Numbered from the stretch's first letter, positions 50,409 to 60,518 are shown. The stretch: DNA of 64,000 nucleotides from Pseudarthrobacter oxydans (GCF_013314975.1 NZ_JABTYH010000017.1:21095-85094), one strand, 5' to 3'. Notes: generated by a model from the letters alone, not told the origin. A program made the numbers and translations.

Positions 50409-52337
50409 TCAGGCGTCAGACCTGAGTGCCCGGCGTTCCATTTCCAGCATCATCAGTTCACGGTTGAGCCGCTGGTACGTTTCCGGATCGGCCGCAGGGT
50501 CCAGCCGCTGGAGCTGGCCCATCTTGTCCGCCTTGACCCGGGTAATTTGAAGCTCGAACAGCCGGGAGAGGATGTCCCGGCAATACTTCTGCACCGCTTC
50601 CTCGGTGCTGGCAGGCAGCGGAACAACAGCAAGCTCGGATACCAGGGGCCGCAGTGGTTCCGGAACCTCGTGCATCACATGCTCAACCCACCGGACGGGG
50701 TCGGCGGTGAGGGCGGGATCCGTGGCGCGCATGGCGTCGTGGACGGCCTGGAAGGCGGGGGTGGCGAAACGGGCGGCGGAAAAACGCTCCCAGACCCCGC
50801 CCACCAGGAGCGACGGCTCTTGCAGGGCAACCTCGAGCGCCTGCCGCTCCATGGAGGCCACGGGGTCCCGGGGGTCGGGCCGGTGGTAGGAGGGAACCGC
50901 TCCCGACGGCGGCCCTGCAGCGACGCCGGGACCGCCGGGTGGGGCTGCGGGGGCGGAGGTCCGCGGAGCGGCGGCGGGAGCCCCACCCTGGTCGCCGCGC
51001 TTGCCGGCATTTTTGACTTCCGTGGTGACCAGCCGCAGAACCTCATTCGGGTCCGGCATGCCCAGCCAGCCCGTGAGGGCCTGGCAGTAGCCGGTCCGGG
51101 TGGAGGCGTCGCGGATGGCGGCAACCACGGGCACCGAGGCTTTCAGGCCCTGGACGCGCCCCTCCACGGTGTCCAGGTTGAACTGCTTCAGGGTGGTCCG
51201 GATGGCGAACTCAAACAGGGGCCGGCGGGACTGCACCAGCGCGTGCACGGCTTCGTCTCCCCTGCTTTGCCGCAGGTCGCAGGGATCTGCGCCGGTGGGC
51301 TCCACCGCCACGTAGGTCTGGGCAGTGAAGCGCTGGTCCTCCTCGAAGGCGCGCAGCGCCGCCTTCTGCCCGGCGGCGTCGCCGTCGAAGGTGAAGATGA
51401 CCTCTCCCCCGGTGCCGTCGTCGGACAGCAGGCGGCGGGCAATCTTGATGTGGTCGGTGCCGAACGCGGTCCCGCAGGTGGCTACCGCCGTCGTGATTCC
51501 TGCAAGGTGGCAGGCCATCACGTCCGTATAGCCCTCCACCACCACAAGCTGCCGGTCCTTGGCGATGCTGCGCTTGGCGAGGTCGATGCCGTACAGCACC
51601 TGGGACTTCTTGTAGAGCGCGGTCTCGGGGGTGTTGAGGTACTTGGGGCCCTGGTCGTCCTCATAGAGCTTTCGGGCACCGAAACCGATGGTGTCCCCGG
51701 CGATGTCCCGGATGGGCCAGATAAGGCGCCCGCGGAAACGGTCGTAGATCCCCCGGTTGCCTTCGGAGAACATCCCCGTGAGTTTGAGCTCGGCGTCCGT
51801 AAATCCGCGCCCTCGGAGGTGCTTCAGCAGCGCGTCCCAGCCCTGCGGGGCGTAGCCAACGCCGAACTGCTCCGCGGCCGCCCGGTCGAACCCGCGGCCA
51901 TGCAGGAAGGTGCGGGCCTCCGCGGCGCCGGGGGTCAGCAGCTGGGCCTGGAAAAACTCGTCGGCGATTTTGTGGGCGTCCAGCAGCCGCTGCCGGCGCC
52001 CCACTTCCTCGCGGTTGGGGCCGGTTCCGCCGTCCTCGTACCGCAGCTCGTAGCCGATCCGGGCTGCCAGCTTCTCCACGGCCTCCTGGAAGGAGCTGTG
52101 GTCCTGTTTCTGCACGAAGGCGATGACGTCCCCGTCCTCGCCGCAGCCAAAGCAGTGGTAGCGGCCCACCTGCGGCCGGACGGTGAAGGAGGGGGAACGT
52201 TCGTCGTGGAAGGGGCACAGGCCTTTGAAAGTCCCCAGTCCGGCGCCCTTGAGCGTGACGTACCCGTCAACCACTTCCTTGATGTCCGTGCGCTGGCGTA
52301 CTTCGTCTATGTCTTCGCGTTTGATCAGGCCTGGCAC
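50409..52337 (-). CDS. dnaG: DNA primase
   Basis: 642 residues. The zinc-binding domain shows CPFH...HCFGC (C41, H44, C62, C65). The TOPRIM catalytic core has VVVEGYTDVM and FTFDGDAAGQKA with metal-binding acidic residues. The C-terminal helicase-binding part follows a disordered Ala/Pro/Gly-rich linker near residue 450-490. It makes RNA primers at the replication fork. It is followed in order by rpoD in many bacteria, but not here; dgt lies 52 bp upstream, as in mycobacteria. Confidence 0.97.
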   Translation of the reverse strand: MPGLIKREDIDEVRQRTDIKEVVDGYVTLKGAGLGTFKGLCPFHDERSPSFTVRPQVGRYHCFGCGEDGDVIAFVQKQDHSSFQEAVEKLAARIGYELRYEDGGTGPNREEVGRRQRLLDAHKIADEFFQAQLLTPGAAEARTFLHGRGFDRAAAEQFGVGYAPQGWDALLKHLRGRGFTDAELKLTGMFSEGNRGIYDRFRGRLIWPIRDIAGDTIGFGARKLYEDDQGPKYLNTPETALYKKSQVLYGIDLAKRSIAKDRQLVVVEGYTDVMACHLAGITTAVATCGTAFGTDHIKIARRLLSDDGTGGEVIFTFDGDAAGQKAALRAFEEDQRFTAQTYVAVEPTGADPCDLRQSRGDEAVHALVQSRRPLFEFAIRTTLKQFNLDTVEGRVQGLKASVPVVAAIRDASTRTGYCQALTGWLGMPDPNEVLRLVTTEVKNAGKRGDQGGAPAAAPRTSAPAAPPGGPGVAAGPPSGAVPSYHRPDPRDPVASMERQALEVALQEPSLLVGGVWERFSAARFATPAFQAVHDAMRATDPALTADPVRWVEHVMHEVPEPLRPLVSELAVVPLPASTEEAVQKYCRDILSRLFELQITRVKADKMGQLQRLDPAADPETYQRLNRELMMLEMERRALRSDA

Positions 52338-52389
52338 AGAGCCATCCTAGTGCCGGGGCCGGACATCGGACGCGCCGGCGTAACCAGGG

Positions 52390-53679
52390 TCACCACAGGG
52401 ACGGCAGGCTCCCTACCAGCCGTTCGTACATGGCCAGCGCCGAGCCGTCGGTCAGCGACGCCACCTGGTCGATCACGACGCGAAGGCGCGCACCGTCGTC
52501 GGGCGCGTCCCGCCAGTCCGCCGCGAACATCGGTTCCAGGTGGCGGTCCCCGGTGGCGCTCAGCGCGGTGACCAGGGCGTGGAGCACCTCCCGCTGGCGC
52601 TCGTAAATGGGCTGGCGGTGCTCGGTGGTCATCACGAACGTGGTGGCCAGGCCCTTCATCACCGCGATCTCCATGACGGTCTCGTCCGGAACCATGAGCT
52701 CGGCGTTGAACCGCGTCAGGTTCTCCGGGCCGTACACGGCGCGGGTGGTTTCCAGCGCGCTCTGGCAGAACCTGCCGATCAGCTGGCTGGTCATGTTCTT
52801 CAGGGCCGCCATGGATTTGCGGCTGCCGTCGGCCTCGCGCACCCACACGTCCGTGGCTTCGAGCCGGGCCAGCGCGGCGTCAATGGCGGCGGGATCGTTG
52901 TGCGGCAGGTACCACTGCTTGGCGTACCCCACCACCCGGGCGCGGTGGTCCGGGTTGTCCATCCAGCGCAGCTGGAAGTGCCCGGCCACGATCGCGTCCT
53001 CGACGTCGTGCACGGAATACGAAATATCGTCCGCGAGGTCCATCACCTGGGCTTCCAGGCAGGAGCGGCGCTCCGGAGCGCCCTCCCGGATCCAGTTGAA
53101 GATCGGCAGGTCGTCCTCATAGGCGCCGAACTTGCTGGTCCGCTGGCCGTGGACCACCGGGGCTTCCAGTGCGGACCACGGGTATTTGGCTGCCGCATCC
53201 AGGCTGGCCCTGGTGAGGTTCAGGCCTGCGGGCTGGCCGTCCGGCGTCAGCACCTTGGGCTCGAGCCGGGTCAGGAGCCGCAGGGTCTGGGCGTTGCCCT
53301 CGAAGCCTCCGATGGCGTGCGCCACCTCGTTGAGCGCCGATTCCCCGTTGTGGCCGAACGGCGGGTGTCCAAGGTCGTGGCTGAGGCAGGCGGTGTCCAC
53401 AACGTCCGGATCGCAACCGAGGGAACGGCCCAGCTCGCGGCCCACCTGGGCAACCTCGAGGCTGTGGGTCAGGCGGGTGCGGACGAAATCATCCGTGTCC
53501 GGTGCCACCACCTGGGTTTTGGCACCCAGCCGGCGGAGCGCCGAGGAATGCAGCACGCGGGCACGGTCGCGTTCGAAGTCGGAGCGGTAGACGTTCTTGG
53601 GCGGCTCCTCCACCCAGCGCGCGGAGTCGTGGGTGTCATAGCCCGGCAGGACAGGGGCGGCCGTGCGCGTTTCAGCCAC
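52390..53679 (-). CDS. dgt: deoxyguanosinetriphosphate triphosphohydrolase (HD domain)
   Basis: 429 residues from a GTG at 53679 that overlaps the dusB stop by eight bases. The HD motif is H72 (LTHSLEVAQVG) and H101-D102 (CLSHDLGHPPFGHNGE), the metal-binding set of dNTPases. It hydrolyses dGTP or dNTPs to nucleoside and triphosphate. The dusB-dgt-dnaG order on one strand is conserved in actinobacteria. Confidence 0.93.
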   Translation of the reverse strand: MAETRTAAPVLPGYDTHDSARWVEEPPKNVYRSDFERDRARVLHSSALRRLGAKTQVVAPDTDDFVRTRLTHSLEVAQVGRELGRSLGCDPDVVDTACLSHDLGHPPFGHNGESALNEVAHAIGGFEGNAQTLRLLTRLEPKVLTPDGQPAGLNLTRASLDAAAKYPWSALEAPVVHGQRTSKFGAYEDDLPIFNWIREGAPERRSCLEAQVMDLADDISYSVHDVEDAIVAGHFQLRWMDNPDHRARVVGYAKQWYLPHNDPAAIDAALARLEATDVWVREADGSRKSMAALKNMTSQLIGRFCQSALETTRAVYGPENLTRFNAELMVPDETVMEIAVMKGLATTFVMTTEHRQPIYERQREVLHALVTALSATGDRHLEPMFAADWRDAPDDGARLRVVIDQVASLTDGSALAMYERLVGSLPSLW

Positions 53680-54850
53680 CGGAAACGTCCAGTTCCGCCG
53701 CGGAGATGTCCCGCGACTGGTCGGCATTGAGGGCCCGGGACTCCAGCCAGTCCTTCGGGAGCGCCGGCCTCTTGGGTGAGCCGGCGCGGCCCCGGGGGCC
53801 TTCGGCGTCGCCGCCCGGGTAGGGCGAACCGGCGTCCAGCTCGTCCAGGGCGGCGCGCAGCTCCTCAAGGGTGCTCACCAGGGCCATCCGCGTGCGGAGT
53901 TCGCCTCCCACCACGTAGCCCTTGAAGTACCAGGCGATGTGCTTGCGGATCTCCCGCAGCGCCTTGTTCTCGTCGCCGAAAGTCTCCACCATCAGTTCGG
54001 CGTGCCGGTACACGCCTTGGGCCACCTGGCCCAGATTCGGCTTGTGCCGGGTATCGCTGCCTTCGAAGGCGGCCTGCAGGTCACCGAACAGCCAGGGCCG
54101 GCCCTGGCAGCCGCGTCCCACCACAACTCCGTCGACTCCTGTTTCGCGGACCATCCGGACCGCGTCTTCCGCGGACCAGATGTCCCCGTTGCCCAGCACC
54201 GGGATGTCCGGCAGGGCCTCGCGCAGGCGCGCGATGGCGGACCAGTCTGCCTGTCCGGAGTAGAACTGGGCGGCCGTCCGGCCGTGCAGGGCGACGGCGG
54301 CCACTCCGGAGTCGCGGGCGATGCGGCCGGCGTCGAGGTACGTGAGGTGGTCGTCGTCGATGCCTTTGCGCATCTTGATGGTCAGCGGGACGTTGCCCTT
54401 CGACGCTTCCCTGACGGCAGTCTGCACGATCGACGTGAAAAGGTCGATCTTCCAGGGCAGGGCCGAGCCGCCGCCCCGGCGGGTGACTTTGGGCACCGGG
54501 CAGCCGAAGTTCAGGTCGATGTGGTCCGCGCGGTCCTCTTCGACGAGCATCCGCACGGCGCTGCCCACGGTGACCGGGTCCACGCCGTACAGCTGGACGG
54601 ACCGCACCTTTTCGTCGTCGTCGTGGGAAATGATCCGCAGGGACTCCGGGGTGCGCTCCACCAGGGCACGGGAGGTGACCATCTCCGCCACATACATGCC
54701 GCCGCCGTATTCACGGCACAAACGGCGGAAGGCGGAGTTGGTGATGCCGGCCATGGGCGCCAGGATCACCGGCGTGTCCACGGTGATGGGACCCAGCTTC
54801 AGGGGCGGGAGTTCCAGCTTGGGGGCGGGAGGGGTTGCTGCAACAGTCAC
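53672..54850 (-). CDS. dusB: tRNA-dihydrouridine synthase
   Basis: 392 residues from a GTG at 54850. FMN-binding TIM barrel with ILAPMAGITNSAFRRLC, the catalytic Cys C117 in LNFGCPVPKV, and GRGCQGRPWLF at the phosphate site. The C-terminal 60 residues form a variable, charged extension. It reduces uridines in the tRNA D-loop. It is the first gene of the dusB-dgt cluster. An upstream in-frame extension is not conserved. Confidence 0.93.
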   Translation of the reverse strand: MTVAATPPAPKLELPPLKLGPITVDTPVILAPMAGITNSAFRRLCREYGGGMYVAEMVTSRALVERTPESLRIISHDDDEKVRSVQLYGVDPVTVGSAVRMLVEEDRADHIDLNFGCPVPKVTRRGGGSALPWKIDLFTSIVQTAVREASKGNVPLTIKMRKGIDDDHLTYLDAGRIARDSGVAAVALHGRTAAQFYSGQADWSAIARLREALPDIPVLGNGDIWSAEDAVRMVRETGVDGVVVGRGCQGRPWLFGDLQAAFEGSDTRHKPNLGQVAQGVYRHAELMVETFGDENKALREIRKHIAWYFKGYVVGGELRTRMALVSTLEELRAALDELDAGSPYPGGDAEGPRGRAGSPKRPALPKDWLESRALNADQSRDISAAELDVSGG

Positions 54851-54911
54851 CTGTCCATTGTTGCAAAGCCGGGCAAATCGGGCTGCCGGACGTGCTTGCC
54901 AACCAACGTGG

Positions 54912-56381
54912 TCAGCCGCGGTCTGCCCGGCGTCCGCGCCTGGTGGGCGGTGTGTCCTCCGGTTCAGCGGCGGACAGGCGCGACCTGCGGGCAAGGGCTG
55001 CTGCGGCCAGCGACCCCGTGTCATCCATGCCCGGCTCCCCCTGGCCGCCTGGTTCCGTTGCCTGGAGCACCTGCGCCTCCGGGACTCCTGCCCGGACGCC
55101 GGTAGCCTTGACCACCAGTACAGCAATCAGCGTGGTGACCGGAATGGCCAGGACCAGCCCGATGGAACCCACGAGGGTCCGGATGACTTCCTCGGACAGC
55201 TCCGCGCTGGTGAGCGTGTCAGCGAGCGGCCGGTCGTAAAGCATCACGATGATGAGGATGGGAAGGGCCGCGCCGGCGTAGGCGAACGCGATGGTGTACA
55301 CGGTGGACGCAATGTGGTCCCGGCCGATCCGCATGGCCGAGGTGAAGAGTTTCCGGGCGCTGCTGCCCGGCGCCAGTTCGTACAGCTCCCAAACCGCGGA
55401 GGACTGGGTGATGGTCACGTCGTTGAGGACACCCAGGCCGGAGATGATGAGCCCGCACAGGATGACGCCGGAAATGGAGATGTTGGCGGAGGTGTTCACC
55501 AGGGTGGTTGCCTCGTGGTTCCCCACACCGGCGAGGTTCGCCGCGCCCGTTGCCCACGCCGCCAGGAGCGCCGTGATCCCCAGCCCGAACATGGTGCCCA
55601 GCAGTGCGGTGGAGGTCCGTGCCGAGAAGCCGTGGGCGAAATACAGCACCCCGATCATGATCACCGTGGATCCCACCAGGGCAAGCAGGAGCGGCGGTTT
55701 CCCTTCCACCAGCCCGGGAAGCATGAAGCTGGCCAGCACGAAGTACGCGCCGACAAGCCCGATCAGGGCGCGAAGGCCCCGCCAGCGGGCCACAGCGATC
55801 ACCACCGCCGCATACAGCAGCGCCAGCAGGACGATCGGCAGGGTCCGGACGAAGTCCACGAAGATGAAGGCGGGCGAACCCTGGGAGGCGGACGCGCCCT
55901 GGGCGTTGGACAGGTTCAGGTACCGGATCTGGTCACCGGGCTTAACCCCATGGGACTTCGCGACGTCCGGGTTGATCACCACCTTGACCGGGCTTCCTCC
56001 CTTGTCCGGTTCCGTGAAGGCAAAGGTGCAGTCGGATCCCTGTTGGCTCTGCTGGCCCTGCTGGGTCTGCGCCTGGCCTCCCTGGCCCTGCTGGGCAATA
56101 CCCTGCATGCAGATTTCGGACACCACGCTTTGGATGGTGCCGGTGTCGAAGGTGACACCGGGCGCGGCGGAGTAGGGGTTGGCCAGGGAGATGCCCTCCT
56201 TGCTGCCCGAGGGCCAGAGCATCGCCATCCCTGCGAGGGTGAGCAGCGTCAGCGGAATGAGTACTGCCGCGAGGATGCGGTTTGCCTTCCGCCTGGCGGC
56301 CATCGCCTGCGGCGTTGGCTCCGAATGACCTGTGGAAGCGTGGGAGTGACCGGACCCCATCAGCTGTAGAACCTCATACAT
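54912..56381 (-). CDS. YibE/F-like multi-pass membrane protein
   Basis: 489 residues. One N-terminal helix (about 35-56), an extracytoplasmic domain of about 120 residues containing a Gln/Gly-rich low-complexity stretch (about 96-118) and a single disulfide-ready pair (EICMQG, SDCTF), then about eight helices. VLNDVTITQSSAVWELYELA and GRDHIASTVYTIAFAYAG are YibE/F signatures. Function of the family is unknown. The start may be ATG 56381 or 56360 (MGSGHSHAS). It is divergent from the hydrolase gene. Confidence 0.8.
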   Translation of the reverse strand: MYEVLQLMGSGHSHASTGHSEPTPQAMAARRKANRILAAVLIPLTLLTLAGMAMLWPSGSKEGISLANPYSAAPGVTFDTGTIQSVVSEICMQGIAQQGQGGQAQTQQGQQSQQGSDCTFAFTEPDKGGSPVKVVINPDVAKSHGVKPGDQIRYLNLSNAQGASASQGSPAFIFVDFVRTLPIVLLALLYAAVVIAVARWRGLRALIGLVGAYFVLASFMLPGLVEGKPPLLLALVGSTVIMIGVLYFAHGFSARTSTALLGTMFGLGITALLAAWATGAANLAGVGNHEATTLVNTSANISISGVILCGLIISGLGVLNDVTITQSSAVWELYELAPGSSARKLFTSAMRIGRDHIASTVYTIAFAYAGAALPILIIVMLYDRPLADTLTSAELSEEVIRTLVGSIGLVLAIPVTTLIAVLVVKATGVRAGVPEAQVLQATEPGGQGEPGMDDTGSLAAAALARRSRLSAAEPEDTPPTRRGRRADRG

Positions 56382-56445
56382 TGAACTCTACGTCCGGCAC
56401 CGTAGGGTTGATAAATGGATCATCGGGGACTCGGAGGTACCAGGT

Positions 56446-57201
56446 ATGGCCAACAGCAATACGGAGAAAAACGGCGGCTCGCGCCCTTCCGAAGCGCCCG
56501 GCGCTGCGCGGCAGGCAGTCCTCAGCGTCCGGAAATCCTCAGGTCCCACCCGGGGAGTGGCCCTGGTCCTGCACGGGGGCAAATCCCAAAGCCGTGAGCC
56601 GGTGGAGGCCAGGCACTTGAGTCCGGCACGGATGGTGCCTTTCGCCTGGCATCTTCACCGCGCCGGGCGGACGCACGGGCTGGCTGTGTGGTCGCTCCGC
56701 AACAGCGTTCGCGGCTGGAATGGCCAGGACATGTCTCCGCTGCAGGACGCCCGCTGGGCACTCGCCCGGATCCGGGAACAGCACCCGGATGTGCCCGTGT
56801 TCCTGGTAGGCCATTCCATGGGCGGGCTCACGGCTGTGATCGCCGCGGAGCATCCGGGTGTGGAGGCAGTCGTCGCCCTTGCCCCCTGGCTCAACCCCGC
56901 AACTCCCACATCGGGCGTGGCCAACCGCAAGGTGCTCATTGTGCACGGAACCACGGACAGGTGGACCAGCGCCTCGGCGTCCCTGCTGTTCGCCCGGCGT
57001 GCCTCTGCCGAGGCCGCCAGCATGCAGTACGTTGCCCTCAAGGGCGCCGGCCACTTCATGCTCCGCAAGATCGGGGTGTGGCAGACACTGACCACCGGCT
57101 TTGTGATGAAGGCTTTCGCCGAAAGCATCGGGGCCGAGCTTCCCCTGCCGGCGGAGTACACCAGGCTGCTGCCGGAGTCAGCGGTCCAGGTGATCCTGTA
57201 G
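56446..57201 (+). CDS. alpha/beta hydrolase
   Basis: 251 residues. GHSMGG nucleophile elbow with S124, D171 in HGTTDRWT and H203 in GAGHFML form a complete triad. VALVLHGGKSQSREPVEARHLSP resembles small lipase/lysophospholipase members. The ATG is preceded by GGAGG. It shares a transcript with the acyltransferase gene that starts eight bases after its stop. Together they suggest lipid remodelling, but the substrate is not determined. Confidence 0.82.
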   Translation: MANSNTEKNGGSRPSEAPGAARQAVLSVRKSSGPTRGVALVLHGGKSQSREPVEARHLSPARMVPFAWHLHRAGRTHGLAVWSLRNSVRGWNGQDMSPLQDARWALARIREQHPDVPVFLVGHSMGGLTAVIAAEHPGVEAVVALAPWLNPATPTSGVANRKVLIVHGTTDRWTSASASLLFARRASAEAASMQYVALKGAGHFMLRKIGVWQTLTTGFVMKAFAESIGAELPLPAEYTRLLPESAVQVIL

Positions 57202-57209
57202 GAGGTTCC

Positions 57210-58034
57210 ATGGCCTGGCGCCCCGCACCCAATGACCTCTTCTACCGCGTCATCGTCCGCAGCGGGCTCCTGCTCCGGTGGGCCTTCCGGATCCGGATCA
57301 TCAGCAGCGGAACGGAACACCTGCCGCCTGCGGGACCACGGACGGGGAAGTCCAGGACCGCGGTACCGGGCAGCGGCGCCGTTTTCGCCGTGACGCACTT
57401 TGGCTACGTCGATTTCGCCGCCGCCGAACTGCTGCTGTGGAAACACTCCCGCGGGAAGCTGCGGTTCCTGGTCCACCAGGGCGCTGCCGATCACTGGCTC
57501 GCCGGGCCCGCCATCAGCGCCGCCGGCCACGTGGTGGTTGGGTACACCGGCCGTGCAGACGCCTATGAGGCGGCGGTGGCCAAGCTGCGTGCCGGCGAAT
57601 ACCTTGGCGTGTTCCCCGAGGCAGGCGTGAGCCGCAGCTTCACCGTGCGCGAGTGCAGGACCGGAGCAGTCCGGATGGCGGCCGAAGCCGGCGTCCCCGT
57701 CATCCCCGTGGCGGTGTGGGGCGCCCACCGGATCCTCACCCGCGGCCGCGGCTTCTCGGCCGGAAGGACATGGCGCGCACCCGTGCGGATCCATGTGGGT
57801 GAGCCGCTGGTATTCGCACCGGGGGACGATGCCGGCGCCGGCACAGCGGAACTCCGCGCCCGGCTCCAGGACGGGATCGGGACGTGCATCGCCGATTTTC
57901 CGCTGCTCCCGGAGCCCGGCGCCTGGTGGATGCCCGCGCACCTGGGCGGCAGCGCCCCGACTGAACCCGAGCGGCAGCTGCTCGACGCGCAGGACGCCGC
58001 GAAGGGCCGCCGTGGTCCCCGCCCAGCCAGGTAG
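57210..58034 (+). CDS. PlsC-type 1-acyl-glycerol-phosphate acyltransferase
   Basis: 274 residues from an ATG with GGAGG upstream. The acyltransferase motifs are HFGYVD (H63, D68, HX4D) and FPEAG (135-139), followed by VPVIPVAVWG. The membrane-associated enzyme would acylate lysophospholipid or another acceptor. An 85-residue C-terminal tail follows the core. It is co-transcribed with the alpha/beta hydrolase. The gene ends in a very symmetric hairpin. Confidence 0.85.
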   Translation: MAWRPAPNDLFYRVIVRSGLLLRWAFRIRIISSGTEHLPPAGPRTGKSRTAVPGSGAVFAVTHFGYVDFAAAELLLWKHSRGKLRFLVHQGAADHWLAGPAISAAGHVVVGYTGRADAYEAAVAKLRAGEYLGVFPEAGVSRSFTVRECRTGAVRMAAEAGVPVIPVAVWGAHRILTRGRGFSAGRTWRAPVRIHVGEPLVFAPGDDAGAGTAELRARLQDGIGTCIADFPLLPEPGAWWMPAHLGGSAPTEPERQLLDAQDAAKGRRGPRPAR

Positions 58035-58075
58035 CAGCAGATGTCGTCATGGAGCTCCATCACGACATCTGCTGC
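58034..58075. terminator. 42-nt near-perfect palindrome between convergent genes
   Basis: GCAGCAGATGTCGT (58034-58047) pairs exactly with 58062-58075, and the spacer contains ATGGAGCTCCAT, itself a palindrome. It overlaps the acyltransferase stop and lies 22 bp before the convergent GNAT gene. No T-run follows on either strand, so termination is probable but not certain. Confidence 0.55.
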
Positions 58076-58096
58076 GACGCGGTTGCGCAGCGGCGC

Positions 58097-59131
58097 CTAG
58101 TCCGAAACCACCAGGGTTTCCGCGCCCGCCTGCCGCGCCTTGCCGTTTTCGAGCAGGGGTTCGACGGCGGCACGGAGGGCAGTCATGGAATCGTCCAGTT
58201 CCAGCATGACCGGGTGCTGGTACGCGATCAGCGAGAGCATGTCGCGCACGGCTTCCGCGGCGTCGTCCGCGGCGAGGGCGGGCTCGTGGCCGACGAAGAC
58301 GTCCGTGGGCGTTTCCGCCCCGACATCCTCCTGGCCAGGTGCCGCGTCCGGATTGGCCGGCGCCGCGTAGCTCACGGCGAAGGCCCGGATCCGGCCCTTC
58401 CTGCTGGGTGCAACGCCTGCCCCGAAAGCCGACTCAGGCTGGGCGCGCAGCACGATTGCCCCGTGGGCGCCGGTGAGGTCGTCCAGGAACAGCTTCTGCA
58501 CCTGGCCCATGGACAGGACGCCCGGCGAGTCCCAGCCGTGGATGGAGGTGTAGTACCTGCCCACCACGTCGGTCAGTTCCACGGAGCCCGTGGCCAGGTC
58601 CATCACCACGTCGGAGCCCGCGTTCTCGTCGTTGGCCAGGCCGCCGCCGTCGTCCTTGGCCGGGAACACCGGCAGCCGCAGGGCTCCCGGTTCAATGACC
58701 ACCAGCCGGGAACGCTGGATGGGTTCCAGCTCGAAGGCCTCCGCGAAGGCGGCACCCGGGGTGCCCGGCTCCACCTTGGCGCGGAGCCTGGTAACGCCCG
58801 ACGGCGAGTGTTCAGCTTCGCGGCGCAGCATCGCCAGGAGCGTGGCACCAATCCCGGCGCGCCGGTGGTCCCGTGCCACCTCGATGTAGGCCCAGAGCCG
58901 TTCGGGATGCAGGGAAGCTTCGTAGACGACGCCGGCGCCAACCGGAATCCCGACGCCGTCGATCACGTCCTCGGCCACGATGCAGCGCCGCCACGGCGTG
59001 CCGTTGGTCCCGGCGGAAGAAAGCGCCAGCGCGCCACGGAACTGGCGGGCCTGGTGGGTTTCCGGGTCGCCCCAGATTTCCAGCAGGGCAAGATCGTCAC
59101 CTTCCCGCCATTCGCGGTATTCGATGGCCAT
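58097..59131 (-). CDS. GNAT acetyltransferase with two-domain architecture
   Basis: 344 residues. The N-terminal GNAT domain has the acetyl-CoA loop DHRRAGIGATLL (R90-G95). A second, degenerate GNAT-like half (about 180-344) follows, with YYTSIHGWDSPG, giving a tandem layout like mycothiol synthase, but core MshD residues are not obvious to me. It starts one base after the glyS stop and is co-transcribed with it. The substrate is unknown. Confidence 0.8.
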   Translation of the reverse strand: MAIEYREWREGDDLALLEIWGDPETHQARQFRGALALSSAGTNGTPWRRCIVAEDVIDGVGIPVGAGVVYEASLHPERLWAYIEVARDHRRAGIGATLLAMLRREAEHSPSGVTRLRAKVEPGTPGAAFAEAFELEPIQRSRLVVIEPGALRLPVFPAKDDGGGLANDENAGSDVVMDLATGSVELTDVVGRYYTSIHGWDSPGVLSMGQVQKLFLDDLTGAHGAIVLRAQPESAFGAGVAPSRKGRIRAFAVSYAAPANPDAAPGQEDVGAETPTDVFVGHEPALAADDAAEAVRDMLSLIAYQHPVMLELDDSMTALRAAVEPLLENGKARQAGAETLVVSD

Positions 59132-59132
59132 G

Positions 59133-60518
59133 CTAGGCGCCGATCAGGCGTGCGGCCAGGTAGCCCTCCACCTTGTCCAGGGAGACGCGCTCCTGGCTCA
59201 TGGTGTCCCGCTCGCGGATGGTCACGGCCTGGTCCTCGAGGGTGTCGAAGTCCACGGTGATGCAGAACGGGGTGCCGATTTCGTCCTGGCGGCGGTAGCG
59301 GCGGCCGATGGCGCCGGCGTCGTCGAAGTCGATGTTCCAGTTCTTGCGCAGCTGGGCGCCGAGGTCCTTGGCTTTCGGGGACAGGTCCTCGTTGCGGCTC
59401 AGCGGCAGGACGGCGGCCTTGACCGGCGCCAGGCGCGGATCCAGCTTCAGGACGGTGCGGACGTCCACGCCGCCCTTGGCGTTGGGGGCCTCGTCCTCGG
59501 TGTAGGCGTCCACCAGGAACGCCATGAAGGAGCGGGTCAGGCCTGCGGCGGGTTCGATCACGTACGGGGTGTAGCGCTCGTTGGTGGCCTGGTTAAAGTA
59601 GCTCAGGTCCGTGCCGGAGGCCTTGGCGTGGGTGGAGAGGTCAAAGTCGGTACGGTTGGCGATTCCCTCCAGCTCGCCCCACTCGGAGCCCTGGAAACCG
59701 AAGCGGTACTCAATGTCCGTGGTGCCCTTGGAGTAGTGGCTCAGCTTTTCCTGCGGGTGCTCGAAGAAGCGCAGGTTTTCCTCGCGGATACCCAGGCCGG
59801 TGTACCAGGCCATGCGCTCCTTCATCCAGTACTGGTGCCATTCCTCATCCGTGCCGGGCTCGACGAAGAACTCCATTTCCATCTGCTCGAACTCGCGGGT
59901 GCGGAAAATGAAGTTGCCCGGGGTGATTTCGTTGCGGAAGGACTTGCCGATCTGGCCGATGCCGAACGGCGGCTTCTTCCGGGAGGTGGTGAGCACGTTG
60001 TTGAAGTTCACGAAGATGCCCTGTGCTGTTTCGGGGCGCAGGTAGTGCAGGCCCTCTTCGCTGGCAACGGGACCCAGGTAGGTTTTGAGCAGGCCGGAGA
60101 ATTCCTGCGGCTCGGTCCATTCGCCCCGGGTGCCGCAGTTGGCGCAGGCGATGTCCTTGAGGCCGTTCTCGGCGGGGCGGCCCTTCTTTTCCTCGTACTC
60201 TTCCTCGAGGTGGTCCGCGCGGTAGCGCTTGTGGCAGGAGAGGCACTCCACCAGTGGATCGGAAAAGACCTCCACGTGGCCGGAAGCTTCCCAGACCTGG
60301 CGGGGCAGGATGACGGACGAATCCAGGCCCACCACGTCCTCGCGGCCGCGGACCATGGACTGCCACCACTGGCGCTTGATGTTTTCCTTCAGTTCGGCGC
60401 CGAGGGGCCCGTAGTCCCAGGCAGAGCGCGAACCTCCGTAAATCTCACCGGCCTGGAACACGAATCCCCTGCGCTTGGAGAGGGAGATGACCTGGTCGAG
60501 TACGGATTTTGCTGCCAT
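59133..60518 (-). CDS. glyS: glycyl-tRNA synthetase (dimeric, eukaryote/actinobacterial type)
   Basis: 461 residues from the ATG at 60518. GYxYGPLG-type opening ([15 protein letters not shown]), zinc-binding CLSC (C92, C95) and CANC (C125, C128), and motif 2 [23 protein letters not shown]. Class II enzyme of the single-polypeptide alpha2 form, not the bacterial alpha2beta2 form. Charges tRNA-Gly. Upstream in-frame residues are not conserved. Confidence 0.96.
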   Translation of the reverse strand: MAAKSVLDQVISLSKRRGFVFQAGEIYGGSRSAWDYGPLGAELKENIKRQWWQSMVRGREDVVGLDSSVILPRQVWEASGHVEVFSDPLVECLSCHKRYRADHLEEEYEEKKGRPAENGLKDIACANCGTRGEWTEPQEFSGLLKTYLGPVASEEGLHYLRPETAQGIFVNFNNVLTTSRKKPPFGIGQIGKSFRNEITPGNFIFRTREFEQMEMEFFVEPGTDEEWHQYWMKERMAWYTGLGIREENLRFFEHPQEKLSHYSKGTTDIEYRFGFQGSEWGELEGIANRTDFDLSTHAKASGTDLSYFNQATNERYTPYVIEPAAGLTRSFMAFLVDAYTEDEAPNAKGGVDVRTVLKLDPRLAPVKAAVLPLSRNEDLSPKAKDLGAQLRKNWNIDFDDAGAIGRRYRRQDEIGTPFCITVDFDTLEDQAVTIRERDTMSQERVSLDKVEGYLAARLIGA

